A DNA stretch of 64,000 nucleotides, taken from assembly GCF_004769635.1 (NCBI RefSeq), contig NZ_RQGH01000028.1:1-64000 (forward strand), written 5' to 3'. The number at the start of each line of letters is the position of its first letter. The first letter of the stretch is position 1. A program made the translations under genes and the position numbers. The notes under the pieces were generated by a model. The model ran no database searches and was not told the origin of the DNA. It saw only the letters and a list, made by a program, of their open reading frames with translations. The stretch is from Leptospira jelokensis (lineage in GTDB: Bacteria; Spirochaetota; Leptospiria; Leptospirales; Leptospiraceae). Shown here piece after piece: positions 35,401 through 42,759 of the stretch.

Positions 35401-35608
35401 CCTCTTCCAACGGTTTGGAGATAGAAGTTTCAATTTCTTCGGGGCCTGCACCAGGGTAAACAGTGGACACCACAACAAAGGGAATGTTGATATCAGGGAA
35501 TAAATCCACACCAATTCGTTTTAAGGAAATGTAACCTGTGATCACCATGATGATCACAAGCGAGGAAATAAAAATGGGGCGTTTGATGGAAAAGGAAGCA
35601 ATACTCAT
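32405..35608 (-). CDS. RND efflux transporter permease (AcrB/MdtB-type)
   Basis: The 1067-residue protein is the inner-membrane proton-driven pump of the HAE1 RND family, with twelve membrane helices. Features include the start SFSIKRPIFISSLVIIMV, the VYPGAGPEEIETSISKPLEEELSSISG pore segment, the charged helix-4 motif LSLAVGLLVDDAIVV with its essential Asp pair, and GLTVAPMLSAYF. It exports drugs, bile-salt-like compounds or metals in a tripartite machine. The usual periplasmic adaptor and TolC partner are not beside it in this window; instead a membrane glycosyltransferase-like gene lies 12 bases upstream on the same strand. Confidence 0.93.
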   Translation of the reverse strand: MSIASFSIKRPIFISSLVIIMVITGYISLKRIGVDLFPDINIPFVVVSTVYPGAGPEEIETSISKPLEEELSSISGLKRITSRNQEGISLVFAEFSLTTDIKYAEQQVRDKTARVKPLFPEASKEPLVQRFDPSDQPIMRISLFADLPEGELYDLAKEKIKTKLEQVNNVGAVKIIGGSRREIHIELDRNKINAYQVPALAIGNQIKNSGVNIPAGKVEGGEKETSFRTVAKYESLSQIENTVVSFGGEFGRGVLVKDLGQVKDTLQDRQTLGLLYAPIKTEEHEEPSVIGKLLFKYEAPKKERVQKKALFLDVYKQSGANTVEVADGILSKIDTINGQIKDLKGAPKVILIRDGSKWIRANIEDVTIAIILGIFLAVLVVYLFLGNVRSTLITGMALPNSMLGAFIIMYAMGFTMNVMTLLALSLAVGLLVDDAIVVRENIFRKLEEGESVIVAARKGTEEVTLAVIGTSLTVIAVFLPIGFLSGIVGQFFKQFGLTVVFAMIISLFDGLTVAPMLSAYFAGKNDIHKEKNIVLRYFDKFQDFLDRMYSIIMKFALKKPWAVILLTFLTLVTSIFSLAFVKKTFLPPNDQGEFMVNVEMAPGTSLTGTSEMVEKIQNEIIKNVPELELLATVVGNSDGESNIATIGVALLPSEYRKRTTGDVKDQIREFLKAYPQARPKVNDYSAIGGGVQYPFNLNLKGENLKDLESYSFKVMEELRKVPDLTDVDTTYRTGKPEFQVVPDRAKMQTVGVVAGVMGAELRYHIEGGEVAKYLENGIEYDVRLRLREDQRNLRKSFYETRVPNIQNRLIPLNAIADGKESTSPARIIREDRSRVVPINANLAPGGAIASASESAVKILKEKLPPPPGITYSFVGQSEDFKELLQNIVLAFGMALIFIYLVLASLYESFITPITILFAIPPAISGAFFALALTGEMLNLFSMIGLILLMGLVAKNSILLVDHAMLAMKEHGMSRDEAIFDAGAKRLRPILMTSLAMIAGTLPIALGIGEASKSRTAMGIAIIGGLVLSTLITLIVVPAVFGYIDRLREKIEGAFRPDYEIRPEDLED

Positions 35609-35620
35609 GAATCTTTGTCT

Positions 35621-37483
35621 CTATTTGATGAGTTTGTATTCTTGTAAACAAGCGATACCAGAACTCTCTCTGTAAGTAGACAGCAATGTTGACTTACTGT
35701 TCAACATTTTTGTGCGATTTTCAAATTTTTCTTCCACAAAAGGTTCAGGGCAAACATCACTCAATAAAAGAACAGAATCAAAGTTTGTCCAATCTTTCCA
35801 TCGGTATTTGTTGTCATTTCGTACCATTCCCTCTTTGTACGTACGAAGTTTCATCGCAAGATCAAAATCTGATGCCAAAACCCTGCCCTTTGTATCATAT
35901 TTCTCTTGGAAATGGAAGGCATTGATGAGGATGTATTTTTTATCTGGAGAAACATGTTCGGCAATTTCCCTTGCAGGTTGGAAATCGCTTGCATTCATCC
36001 CACGGTAACAAAACATTTTGGATTCATAAAATTTCCCAGACAAAATCCCTTGTTCATAAAAAGAATTATAAAACACAAAACTTGTTGTAAGGATGAGTAC
36101 AGAAATCGCGGTGAACTTTTGAAATTTATGATCTGCTAATTGGGACAACCTTAAAATCCAGAGAAACCCCACAAGCCCAATGGCAGGAATGAATTGTAAT
36201 ACATGGCGCGGTTGTTTGTTCCCCGTTGTGAGTTCCAATATCAAAAGTTCTAAAAACAAAACGAATGTTCCTGCCACAAGTGGGTCTTTGATTTTGTTCC
36301 ACAAAGTTTCTTTGGTGCGCACAAAAAAGTATAACAAAGACAAGGTGGAAAATAGAACCAAGGTCCGAAAACCCCAAATGAAATCAAAAATCCCAGGCAC
36401 AGATGGGTCTTTCCCAGGCTCCGTCCAAAGGGTTAAGAAAAAACTCCTGGTATATGCATTCACAATCATTTGGGCATCGATTAATGCATTCACTCGATCA
36501 GGATTCAAAAATAACCATAAAAACGCCGGGAAAATCGCATAAGCCCATAAAACAACTGCTGTTTTTGGGAATATTTTTTTCACTGCATCACGGTTACGGA
36601 AAAGGTATACCGACAGATCAACAAACAATACGAAGGTGATTCCAAACATAAACTGTTTGAAACCTTTTTGGTTTAAATTAATTTTTGTAACGACTCGTAA
36701 CACTGGCAAAGAAAAAACCATTAAGACAACAAAAACCAAATACACTAATCTTATGTTCTTTGCGTAATGTTTTAATAAATACAATAAAACATCTTTGTAC
36801 TTAGCTGGAGATCGTACGAGCTCATAAGCAAAACAAGCCATAAAAAACAAAATGCCATATGGATACTTTGTGAAATAAAATCCAAATAACGAAACGAATA
36901 CGAGCCATTTGGTTGTGCCATCGATTTCACTTTCTTTGTTGTCTCTGTCATACAACCGATAAATCGTATAAACGGACAATAAAAGGAAAAACATCGATTG
37001 GGTTTCCAACATCGAGGACAAGGAATAAGCTGGCACTTCAACGGTTTGGATGGTAAGGATAAAGATCAAACTTGAGAATACACCCGACCAGAAAACCGAT
37101 TTGGACATTCGGTAAGTTGTGTAAACCAATCCCGGGTAAACCAAAATCAAAAAGAACATACCAAGAAAACTATCTCGGTAGGTTTCATACGCATCCGTTG
37201 GTAAGTACAATGTAACAAAGGTTAAGATAGAACGAAGTGGAGGCCAAGTGGGACTTTCTAAAAAAGGCATCACCCCATAAAACCAATTCCCATTCCGAAA
37301 ATCCACATACTGGTCAAGGACTTGGTTCAGTCGTATATTTTCATCCCAAGACAAAAAGTCTTTGTTGGGACAAATTTGCAGGAAAGTCTCCCAAGATTTT
37401 GTAGCATAGAACACGACGAGAAATACGCCGAAACCAATGAAAAGAACCCCAAAACTGTTCAGAAGAATGTTTTTTGCCTTCAT
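35621..37483 (-). CDS. Multi-spanning membrane protein (GT-39/mannosyltransferase-like)
   Basis: From the ATG at 37483 this is 620 residues with roughly ten to twelve membrane helices. The first extracytoplasmic loop contains FLSWDENIRLNQVLDQYVDF, where a 'D-E' pair stands in the position of the catalytic Asp of GT-39/GT-83 polyprenyl-phosphate-sugar transferases, and WPPLRSIL follows, as in that superfamily. The C-terminal 170 residues are a periplasmic globular part. It may glycosylate a lipid or protein. It precedes the RND pump by 12 bases. A shorter or longer N-terminus (MIPRIG at 37501) is possible. Confidence 0.65.
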   Translation of the reverse strand: MKAKNILLNSFGVLFIGFGVFLVVFYATKSWETFLQICPNKDFLSWDENIRLNQVLDQYVDFRNGNWFYGVMPFLESPTWPPLRSILTFVTLYLPTDAYETYRDSFLGMFFLILVYPGLVYTTYRMSKSVFWSGVFSSLIFILTIQTVEVPAYSLSSMLETQSMFFLLLSVYTIYRLYDRDNKESEIDGTTKWLVFVSLFGFYFTKYPYGILFFMACFAYELVRSPAKYKDVLLYLLKHYAKNIRLVYLVFVVLMVFSLPVLRVVTKINLNQKGFKQFMFGITFVLFVDLSVYLFRNRDAVKKIFPKTAVVLWAYAIFPAFLWLFLNPDRVNALIDAQMIVNAYTRSFFLTLWTEPGKDPSVPGIFDFIWGFRTLVLFSTLSLLYFFVRTKETLWNKIKDPLVAGTFVLFLELLILELTTGNKQPRHVLQFIPAIGLVGFLWILRLSQLADHKFQKFTAISVLILTTSFVFYNSFYEQGILSGKFYESKMFCYRGMNASDFQPAREIAEHVSPDKKYILINAFHFQEKYDTKGRVLASDFDLAMKLRTYKEGMVRNDNKYRWKDWTNFDSVLLLSDVCPEPFVEEKFENRTKMLNSKSTLLSTYRESSGIACLQEYKLIK

Positions 37484-37606
37484 ACCAATCCTTGGAATCA
37501 TTCTTTCTTTGGGGTGGAATTGGGATCAACCGAAGTTCTTTTTCTTTAAATTTTCTCTTTGATTGTAGTACATAGGATTGGATTCTGTCCGTTAGAAGGT
37601 TCCAAA

Positions 37607-38266
37607 ATGCAAGAATTCGTAGACCTTGGGGAAAAAATCATCTTCCTCGTGATGTTACTCGCGAGTGTCCTCGCCATTGCTGTTTTCATCGAAAGGTTCA
37701 TAGTTTATAAACGTAATTTTAACAAAGAATCGGAATCACTTCTCGATTCTCTCACACTTCTCATCCGCCACCGTGATCTTAAGGGCACAGAGAAATTACT
37801 CGAAACCCATCCTATGGAAAATTCCTACACTCGGTTCATCCATTTTGTATTGGAACGGGAAAAGGAAAACCATAAGGGTTTGTCGGAACTGATGGAAGGA
37901 AAAATTTTAAAAGAACGTCTCAATTTGGAAGAACGCCTTCCCATCTTAAACACACTTGGGAACAATACCCCTTTCATTGGTTTACTTGGAACGGTTCTTG
38001 GTGTGATCAAAGCGTTTTATGGACTCGGAACACTTGGAAATTCTGGTGCGGAAGTGGTGATGCGAAGTATCTCAACCGCACTGCTTGCAACCGCAGCTGG
38101 TCTTGCCGTTGCCATTCCTGTGGTTATGGCAAATAACTACTTCACTCGCAAAATGAAACTTGTGATTGGACATTTAGAAATCCTATCCAAAGAAATCCAT
38201 GCAAGTTTTATCACGAGTGGGAAACACAACCAATCTGCAAGTTCAACACCTAATATTCACCACTAA
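37607..38266 (+). CDS. exbB: MotA/TolQ/ExbB-family proton channel protein
   Basis: This 219-residue protein has three membrane helices. IIFLVMLLASVLAIAVFIERFIVYKRNF is helix 1; LPILNTLGNNTPFIGLLGTVLGVIKAF is the family core with the conserved Gly-rich helix 2; and ISTALLATAAGLAVAIPVVMANNYF is helix 3. ExbB uses the proton gradient to energise TonB. The ATG at 37607 has a good AAGGT ribosome site. Normally exbD comes next; here tonB follows directly 11 bases downstream, so the gene may work with an ExbD from elsewhere or none. Confidence 0.88.
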   Translation: MQEFVDLGEKIIFLVMLLASVLAIAVFIERFIVYKRNFNKESESLLDSLTLLIRHRDLKGTEKLLETHPMENSYTRFIHFVLEREKENHKGLSELMEGKILKERLNLEERLPILNTLGNNTPFIGLLGTVLGVIKAFYGLGTLGNSGAEVVMRSISTALLATAAGLAVAIPVVMANNYFTRKMKLVIGHLEILSKEIHASFITSGKHNQSASSTPNIHH

Positions 38267-38277
38267 ACATTGAATTT

Positions 38278-38919
38278 ATGAAATCTTTTACATTGTTCTT
38301 ACAATACAAATTAAGACGGTTTGGACTGTTCCGAGCTAGTCTTTTTGTTTCAGTAAGTTTACATGTATTTTGTTATTTAATTTATTTCATCCTCACCTTA
38401 CCAAGCGAAGCTGCTTTCCAAGAAACTTCCATGGAAGATGTGGATGTTTCCTTTGAAGAAATTCCACCTGAACTCATTGGTGGAACTTCAAGTCCAGCCC
38501 CTGTTGAAAAACAAGAATGGGTGGAAGGATCAAACAAAGATGCGGAAGACAAACCAGATAATTCTGATTTAAACCCAAACCAACTTTCTGGGAATGGAAC
38601 GGACAAAGATGGGTATCTGTTTTCATTTAATGGAGATAGGCCACCCACTCCTATCATTGATTTTGATCTCAAATCATACTTCCCGGAAGCAGCAAAAGCC
38701 GCCAATATCACCCAAAAGACAGTGGTTGTGATGGTGCAAGTGGATGAACAAGGTGTTTTGCAAGGTGTAAAAATTGTTTCGGGTCGTGCGGGCTATGGAT
38801 TTGACGAAGCTGCCATTCGGATCATACAAAGGGCAAGATTTTCACCAGGTTATGACAAAGGGAAACCAACTAGAATGGCACATCGTTTGCCAATCAGTTT
38901 CGACTTAGAAGAGGATTAA
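38278..38919 (+). CDS. tonB: TonB-family energy transducer
   Basis: The 213-residue protein has a short cytoplasmic N-terminus, one membrane helix (about residues 18-40: SLFVSVSLHVFCYLIYFIL), an acidic Pro/Asn/Gly-rich linker of about 80 residues and the TonB C-terminal domain (VVVMVQVDEQGVLQGVKIVSGRAGYGFDEAAIRIIQRARFSPGYDKGKP). It should link inner-membrane energy to outer-membrane receptors. It is co-transcribed with exbB (11-base gap) and the pseudopeptidase gene (1 base between stop and ATG). No TonB-dependent receptor gene is in the window. Confidence 0.85.
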   Translation: MKSFTLFLQYKLRRFGLFRASLFVSVSLHVFCYLIYFILTLPSEAAFQETSMEDVDVSFEEIPPELIGGTSSPAPVEKQEWVEGSNKDAEDKPDNSDLNPNQLSGNGTDKDGYLFSFNGDRPPTPIIDFDLKSYFPEAAKAANITQKTVVVMVQVDEQGVLQGVKIVSGRAGYGFDEAAIRIIQRARFSPGYDKGKPTRMAHRLPISFDLEED

Positions 38920-38920
38920 T

Positions 38921-41332
38921 ATGTTTCAAAATTCAAAACAAAGAATTGCTCTCGGCAGTCTATTTTTTATAATCGGCCTAATCGTTGTTAGTTTTCAATC
39001 TAAACCCATCACAGGGAAAACCGAAACCAAATCATCTATTAAAAAACCTGGTTTAACTCCCGATCCTTTTGCCCTTTACCAAAGCATTCCACCGTATGTT
39101 TCCGAACTCACAAATGCAGATTTACCTTCCAGTATCGACCTCAGTCCTGATTTCCCCACACCCATCGACCAAGGTGTTGGAAAAGATAATGTAGGTTATA
39201 CGGTTGGGTATGGCCTAATTTCCTGTATAGAAGCAGCGAAAAAAGGAATTCGAAATCTTTCAACGATTGGCCCAAACTCTGCCAATGGACAAAAACTTCT
39301 CTATTCTGCCAATTTCATTTATAACCAATTGAATAGTGGAAAAGACCAAGCAGTTTCCCTACTCGATGCTTTGGTCCTTGCCACAAGCCGAGGTTCGGTG
39401 CCTTTGGAACAAATGAATGAAGGGAATACAAACCTTCGTACAAGGCCAAAGGCCAATATCGTTGAACAAGGTAGAAAAGTTAGGCTTGGTCGCATTTTCA
39501 AAATTGATCCCCATGATTTGAGTTCCATCAAACTCGCCTTAACCGAAAAAAAACCAGTTTTAATTGGATATTTGGTTTACGAAAATTTTTTGGATCCAAA
39601 ACCAGATACCATTTATAACCAAGGTATCGGTGAGGTGTTAGGTGCTCAGTCTCTTGTCATACTAGGCTTCAATGAAAAAAAGAAAGCCTTTAAAGTGTGG
39701 AATACTTGGGGAACCCAATGGGGTGACCAAGGCATGCTTTGGATTTCCTATGAAAGTTTTCCAAAACATACAAAATCAATTTATGTTGCAGAAAGAGCGA
39801 TAGAAAACCAACTTCTCACCGAATCCAAACTATTGAATATTTTAGAATCGTTAGAATATGGTGAACACAACCTATTCCCACCAAAGGAAGTATATGCTTC
39901 TCGTGGAGATTTTTCTGATCGCATTCGAATTTCATGGTCAAGTGAAAAACGAGCCATTGGGTACGAAGTGTACAGGAAACGAAAAATTGATACTAAATAC
40001 CAACTTGTTGGGCTTTCCAAAAGACCAAGTTTTGATGATTTTGGTGTTCAAAAAAATACAGCTTACCATTACCGAGTGGCAAGTTTAGATGAAAATTACA
40101 TCTCAAAACCATCCATTGAATCTAATGATGGTTATGCGTCAGATGAACCAAAACCTTCTGGAATTTTGCCTGTCACAAACTTACGAGCAAGTGTTGCCCC
40201 AACGAATGATCGGATCGTTTTAGAATGGGACAACCAACCGATTCCTACAACGTACGCGGTATACAAATGGAATGCTATGGCACGTATCTTTCGTTTTTTA
40301 GGTAAAACTGAAAAAAACAGATACACCGACTTAAAAGCAAGCCGGAATGGGGATAACGAAATTTACCAAGTGATCCCGGAACGAAACCAATTGGAAGGAG
40401 AAGCCAGTTATTACGTTTCGGCACACTTAGATCCATCTGAAGTTTTAAAACCAAGACCAGAACATTTTACAGCATCAAAAGGTTTGTATCCAGGTGTCAC
40501 CGTCTTACAATGGGAAGGTTCTCCGAGTGCCACGGCTTATCATATTTTCCGAAAAAAAGATGGAGTTTGGAAACGCATCGCAAAAACAACGGAGTTGCAG
40601 TACAAAGACCAGGATCCTTCAGGCAAAGAAACCTTTTATGCGGTTTCCTCTGAGTTTGAAGGAGAATTATTCAGCCTTCCATCAGAACCTGATCTCGGTT
40701 ATGCGTCACTTGTGGCAGGTAGATCCTTACAAATCAAAGCACCTGAGCTAACCGTAACCGAAAATCCAAAGTCCGGTGAGTTTTCTCTTAGTTGGAATTC
40801 CATACCGAAAGTCACATCTTATAAAATTTTGATACGAAAAAAGAATGAAGAGGAATGGAGTTTGGTGAAGGAAACTTCTGAAACCAGTTTCAAACTGCAA
40901 AACCTCGCTAAAAATCAATTTTATTTTTTTGTAATTCAGTCCATACAAAAAGGTGTGGGAGAAAGTTTATATTCCACTCCTGTGACAGCTGTATTATCAG
41001 AGACTGTTCCTGATGTAAAAAAAATCAAAACCTTTGGTGAGTCCGCCATACAAAAGTTTATTGGTCCATGGACTGCGATGTACTGGGATGGAAAGAATAA
41101 AGTAAAACCGATCCGTTTGTCCATTGAAGCAGAGGATATAGATGGAAACATCATCATGAAATGGAACGAAAACGAAATCTTCCGTGGGAAAAATATTGTT
41201 GATTCCGATTTAATCGAAGAAAAAGGAAAATGGAAAATCAAACTTTCTCCTAGTTACGAATCCTTATCGGGAGAATTTGAAGACAAAGTTTTGGTCCCAG
41301 AAAAAAGCCAACTTTCCTTCATACGCGAATGA
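38921..41332 (+). CDS. Exported papain-fold (C1-like) pseudopeptidase with FN3 repeats
   Basis: The 803-residue protein starts with a signal/anchor helix (residues 9-26). Residues 65-285 have the papain C1 layout: IDLSPDFPTPIDQG, VGYGLISCIEAAKKG, GAQSLVILGFNEKKKAFKVWNTWGTQWGDQG. The catalytic Cys position is Asn90 and the His position is Gln243, while the Asn261-Trp-Gly remains, so it should not cleave peptides. Residues ~310-720 hold about four fibronectin-type-III-like repeats (for example IRISWSSEKRAIGYEVYRKR, VTVLQWEGSPSATAYHIFR) and a final beta domain. It follows tonB after 1 base. I infer a periplasmic binding or scaffold protein energised through TonB. Confidence 0.7.
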   Translation: MFQNSKQRIALGSLFFIIGLIVVSFQSKPITGKTETKSSIKKPGLTPDPFALYQSIPPYVSELTNADLPSSIDLSPDFPTPIDQGVGKDNVGYTVGYGLISCIEAAKKGIRNLSTIGPNSANGQKLLYSANFIYNQLNSGKDQAVSLLDALVLATSRGSVPLEQMNEGNTNLRTRPKANIVEQGRKVRLGRIFKIDPHDLSSIKLALTEKKPVLIGYLVYENFLDPKPDTIYNQGIGEVLGAQSLVILGFNEKKKAFKVWNTWGTQWGDQGMLWISYESFPKHTKSIYVAERAIENQLLTESKLLNILESLEYGEHNLFPPKEVYASRGDFSDRIRISWSSEKRAIGYEVYRKRKIDTKYQLVGLSKRPSFDDFGVQKNTAYHYRVASLDENYISKPSIESNDGYASDEPKPSGILPVTNLRASVAPTNDRIVLEWDNQPIPTTYAVYKWNAMARIFRFLGKTEKNRYTDLKASRNGDNEIYQVIPERNQLEGEASYYVSAHLDPSEVLKPRPEHFTASKGLYPGVTVLQWEGSPSATAYHIFRKKDGVWKRIAKTTELQYKDQDPSGKETFYAVSSEFEGELFSLPSEPDLGYASLVAGRSLQIKAPELTVTENPKSGEFSLSWNSIPKVTSYKILIRKKNEEEWSLVKETSETSFKLQNLAKNQFYFFVIQSIQKGVGESLYSTPVTAVLSETVPDVKKIKTFGESAIQKFIGPWTAMYWDGKNKVKPIRLSIEAEDIDGNIIMKWNENEIFRGKNIVDSDLIEEKGKWKIKLSPSYESLSGEFEDKVLVPEKSQLSFIRE

Positions 41333-41341
41333 TATTTTTCA

Positions 41342-41363
41342 CCACGATTGTTACCAATCGTGG
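41342..41363. terminator. Perfect hairpin after the pseudopeptidase gene
   Basis: CCACGATTG (41342-41350) and CAATCGTGG (41355-41363) form a 9-bp stem around TTAC, just past the stop at 41332. It sits between the convergent ends of the exbB operon and the thioesterase gene (41393). T-rich sequence is close on the plus side (ATGTTTTTT after an A-rich gap). It probably serves as a bidirectional terminator. Confidence 0.6.
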
Positions 41364-41392
41364 CCATTGAATAAAAAATGTTTTTTAGAAAA

Positions 41393-41800
41393 TCAAACGG
41401 CCGCTAGGTTGTCAAAATAGTGTTTTGGGATCTTCCATGGTCGTTTTTTTGCAAAATCAAAAAAGATAGCAGAGAAAAAAGCCTCACAGACAAGTGCACC
41501 GTCTGAAACGCGGTACATGGTTTGCACCACTGTCCCACGGATTTGTGTCATATCGCGAAATCCAGTTTCGATCCGAACTGATTCCGGGTGGTTCAATGCT
41601 TTGTGGTAATTCAATTCTGCTTTCATGACAACAGGACCCACTAAGTTTTCCCGCATCTCGCGAATCGAAAAACCAATGGATTCCAAAGCCTGCATCCTCG
41701 CTTCATCAAAGTACGATTGGTAAACTCCATTATTCACATGCCCGTTGGCATCCAAATGGCTCCAAAGTACCGGTATTTCCGTCGTATGGACAATTTTCAT
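41393..41800 (-). CDS. Hotdog-fold acyl-CoA thioesterase (4HBT type)
   Basis: From the ATG at 41800 the protein has 135 residues, one 4HBT-like domain: TEIPVLWSHLDANGHVNNGVYQSYFDEARMQAL has the catalytic DANGHVNN loop, and VVMKAELNYHKALNHPESVRIETGF is the second half. It would hydrolyse an acyl-CoA in the cytoplasm. Start is chosen by homology, because the frame to 41962 covers the operator and shadow sequence. The divergent TetR gene at 41922 and the palindromes between them suggest that the TetR protein controls this thioesterase, perhaps in response to an acyl-CoA. Confidence 0.82.
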   Translation of the reverse strand: MKIVHTTEIPVLWSHLDANGHVNNGVYQSYFDEARMQALESIGFSIREMRENLVGPVVMKAELNYHKALNHPESVRIETGFRDMTQIRGTVVQTMYRVSDGALVCEAFFSAIFFDFAKKRPWKIPKHYFDNLAAV

Positions 41801-41830
41801 AGGAACTCTACCCTCACTCCTCCCAAATTT

Positions 41831-41876
41831 AGACAGACCGTCCTGTCTGCCAATAATAAAACAGACAATTCTGTCT
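41831..41876. promoter_or_regulatory. Tandem palindromic operators between thioesterase and TetR genes
   Basis: Two related sites of the form ACAGACNNTNCTGTCT occur at 41833-41848 and 41861-41876, 28 bases apart. Each lies in an inverted repeat: AGACAG..CTGTCT (41831-41848) and AGACA..TGTCT (41863-41876). They lie in the 121-base gap between the divergent starts (41800 and 41922), as is usual for TetR-type repressors that control themselves and the neighbour. The spacing of almost three helical turns suggests two dimers on one face. Confidence 0.75.
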
Positions 41877-41921
41877 ATTTTTGATTTCCCCTCCCCGAAG
41901 TTTCTGTTACAATGGGAAGGC

Positions 41922-42512
41922 ATGAAACCCTCACCCAAACTTCGGATCCTAGAAATCGCCAAAAATCGGTTCTACCGACAAGGGTATTTCCACACGGGCA
42001 TCAACCAAATCATAAGAGAATCGGGAACTGCCAAAGCAAGTTTTTATGACCACTTCCCCTCCAAACAGAGTTTAGGTGTGCAAGTGATCAGAGCCTATGG
42101 TGTGGACGTTTTGGTCTGGTTTCGGAATATCCTTCGTAAGTCTAAAACTCCCAATGATTTTATCCGTGAGATGACTGATGCGATCTTAAAACAAATCCAC
42201 GGAGATGAATCTTACTACCAAGGTTGTCCCATTGCGATTTTTTCCTGCCAGTTCCCCGTGGGTGAGATGCCATTTAGTGAAGAATTCAAACGAATTGTCC
42301 TAAGGTGGGAATCCCTTTTTGTGATGACCATTTCTAAGTGGAAAGAAAAAGGATACCTTCGTTCTCATTCTAATGAAATGGAGTTAGCGAGGGATCTCAT
42401 CACTCTTTATGAAGGGGCACTCATCAATTGGAGAATTTCCTTAAATGAAGACTATATCAGTAGGGTGTTTGACCAAATGAAGGAACGTTTGAAATTAGAG
42501 ACTAAAAGATAG
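41922..42512 (+). CDS. TetR-family transcriptional regulator
   Basis: The 196-residue protein has a TetR N-terminal DNA-binding domain (LRILEIAKNRFYRQGYFHTGINQIIRESGTAKASFYDHFPSKQSLG; the helix-turn-helix is GINQIIRESGTAKASFYDHF) and a C-terminal ligand domain of about 130 residues typical of the family's YcdC/AcrR-like branch. It is divergent from the thioesterase gene, with tandem palindromes in between, so it likely represses both genes until an inducer binds. The start at 41922 has AAGG right before it; the ORF extending to 41745 is an antisense shadow. Its end overlaps the following minus gene by 11 bases. Confidence 0.9.
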   Translation: MKPSPKLRILEIAKNRFYRQGYFHTGINQIIRESGTAKASFYDHFPSKQSLGVQVIRAYGVDVLVWFRNILRKSKTPNDFIREMTDAILKQIHGDESYYQGCPIAIFSCQFPVGEMPFSEEFKRIVLRWESLFVMTISKWKEKGYLRSHSNEMELARDLITLYEGALINWRISLNEDYISRVFDQMKERLKLETKR

Positions 42513-42759
42513 TCCCACTCTCACAATTTTTTCGACAAATTTTTTCTAATCCAAGGCAACTGCTTGCAAGTGCCGCCAAATCAGCGTTACTGTATTCGTT
42601 AACCCCAGTTGATACTCGATAAAAAATATCGTTACGTAAAAAACATGCACCTTCGATGGTCGAACATTTGTTCCTTTCGTAACAGGCAGAACGAAAGGAA
42701 AATGGGGATCCACATTCGAAAATTGAAACAATGAAAATAAAAAATCCAAATTTTCTCAT
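42502..42759 (-). CDS. Small Cys-rich lipoprotein-like exported protein
   Basis: This is an 85-residue protein with an N-terminal hydrophobic segment (FFIFIVSIFECG) ending in Cys16, probably a lipoprotein signal, followed by several Cys (AC, NKC, EGAC, CLGLEKICRKNC) that may pair in disulfides. No family is known to me. Its stop overlaps the TetR gene's end by 11 bases and its start overlaps the UDP-glucose pyrophosphorylase gene by 4, so it is in that operon. Confidence 0.6.
   Translation of the reverse strand: MRKFGFFIFIVSIFECGSPFSFRSACYERNKCSTIEGACFLRNDIFYRVSTGVNEYSNADLAALASSCLGLEKICRKNCESGTIF

Noticed and set aside
41745..41921. Upstream extension of the TetR frame
   Set aside because: It would overlap the thioesterase start and the operators; TetR homology begins at 41922.
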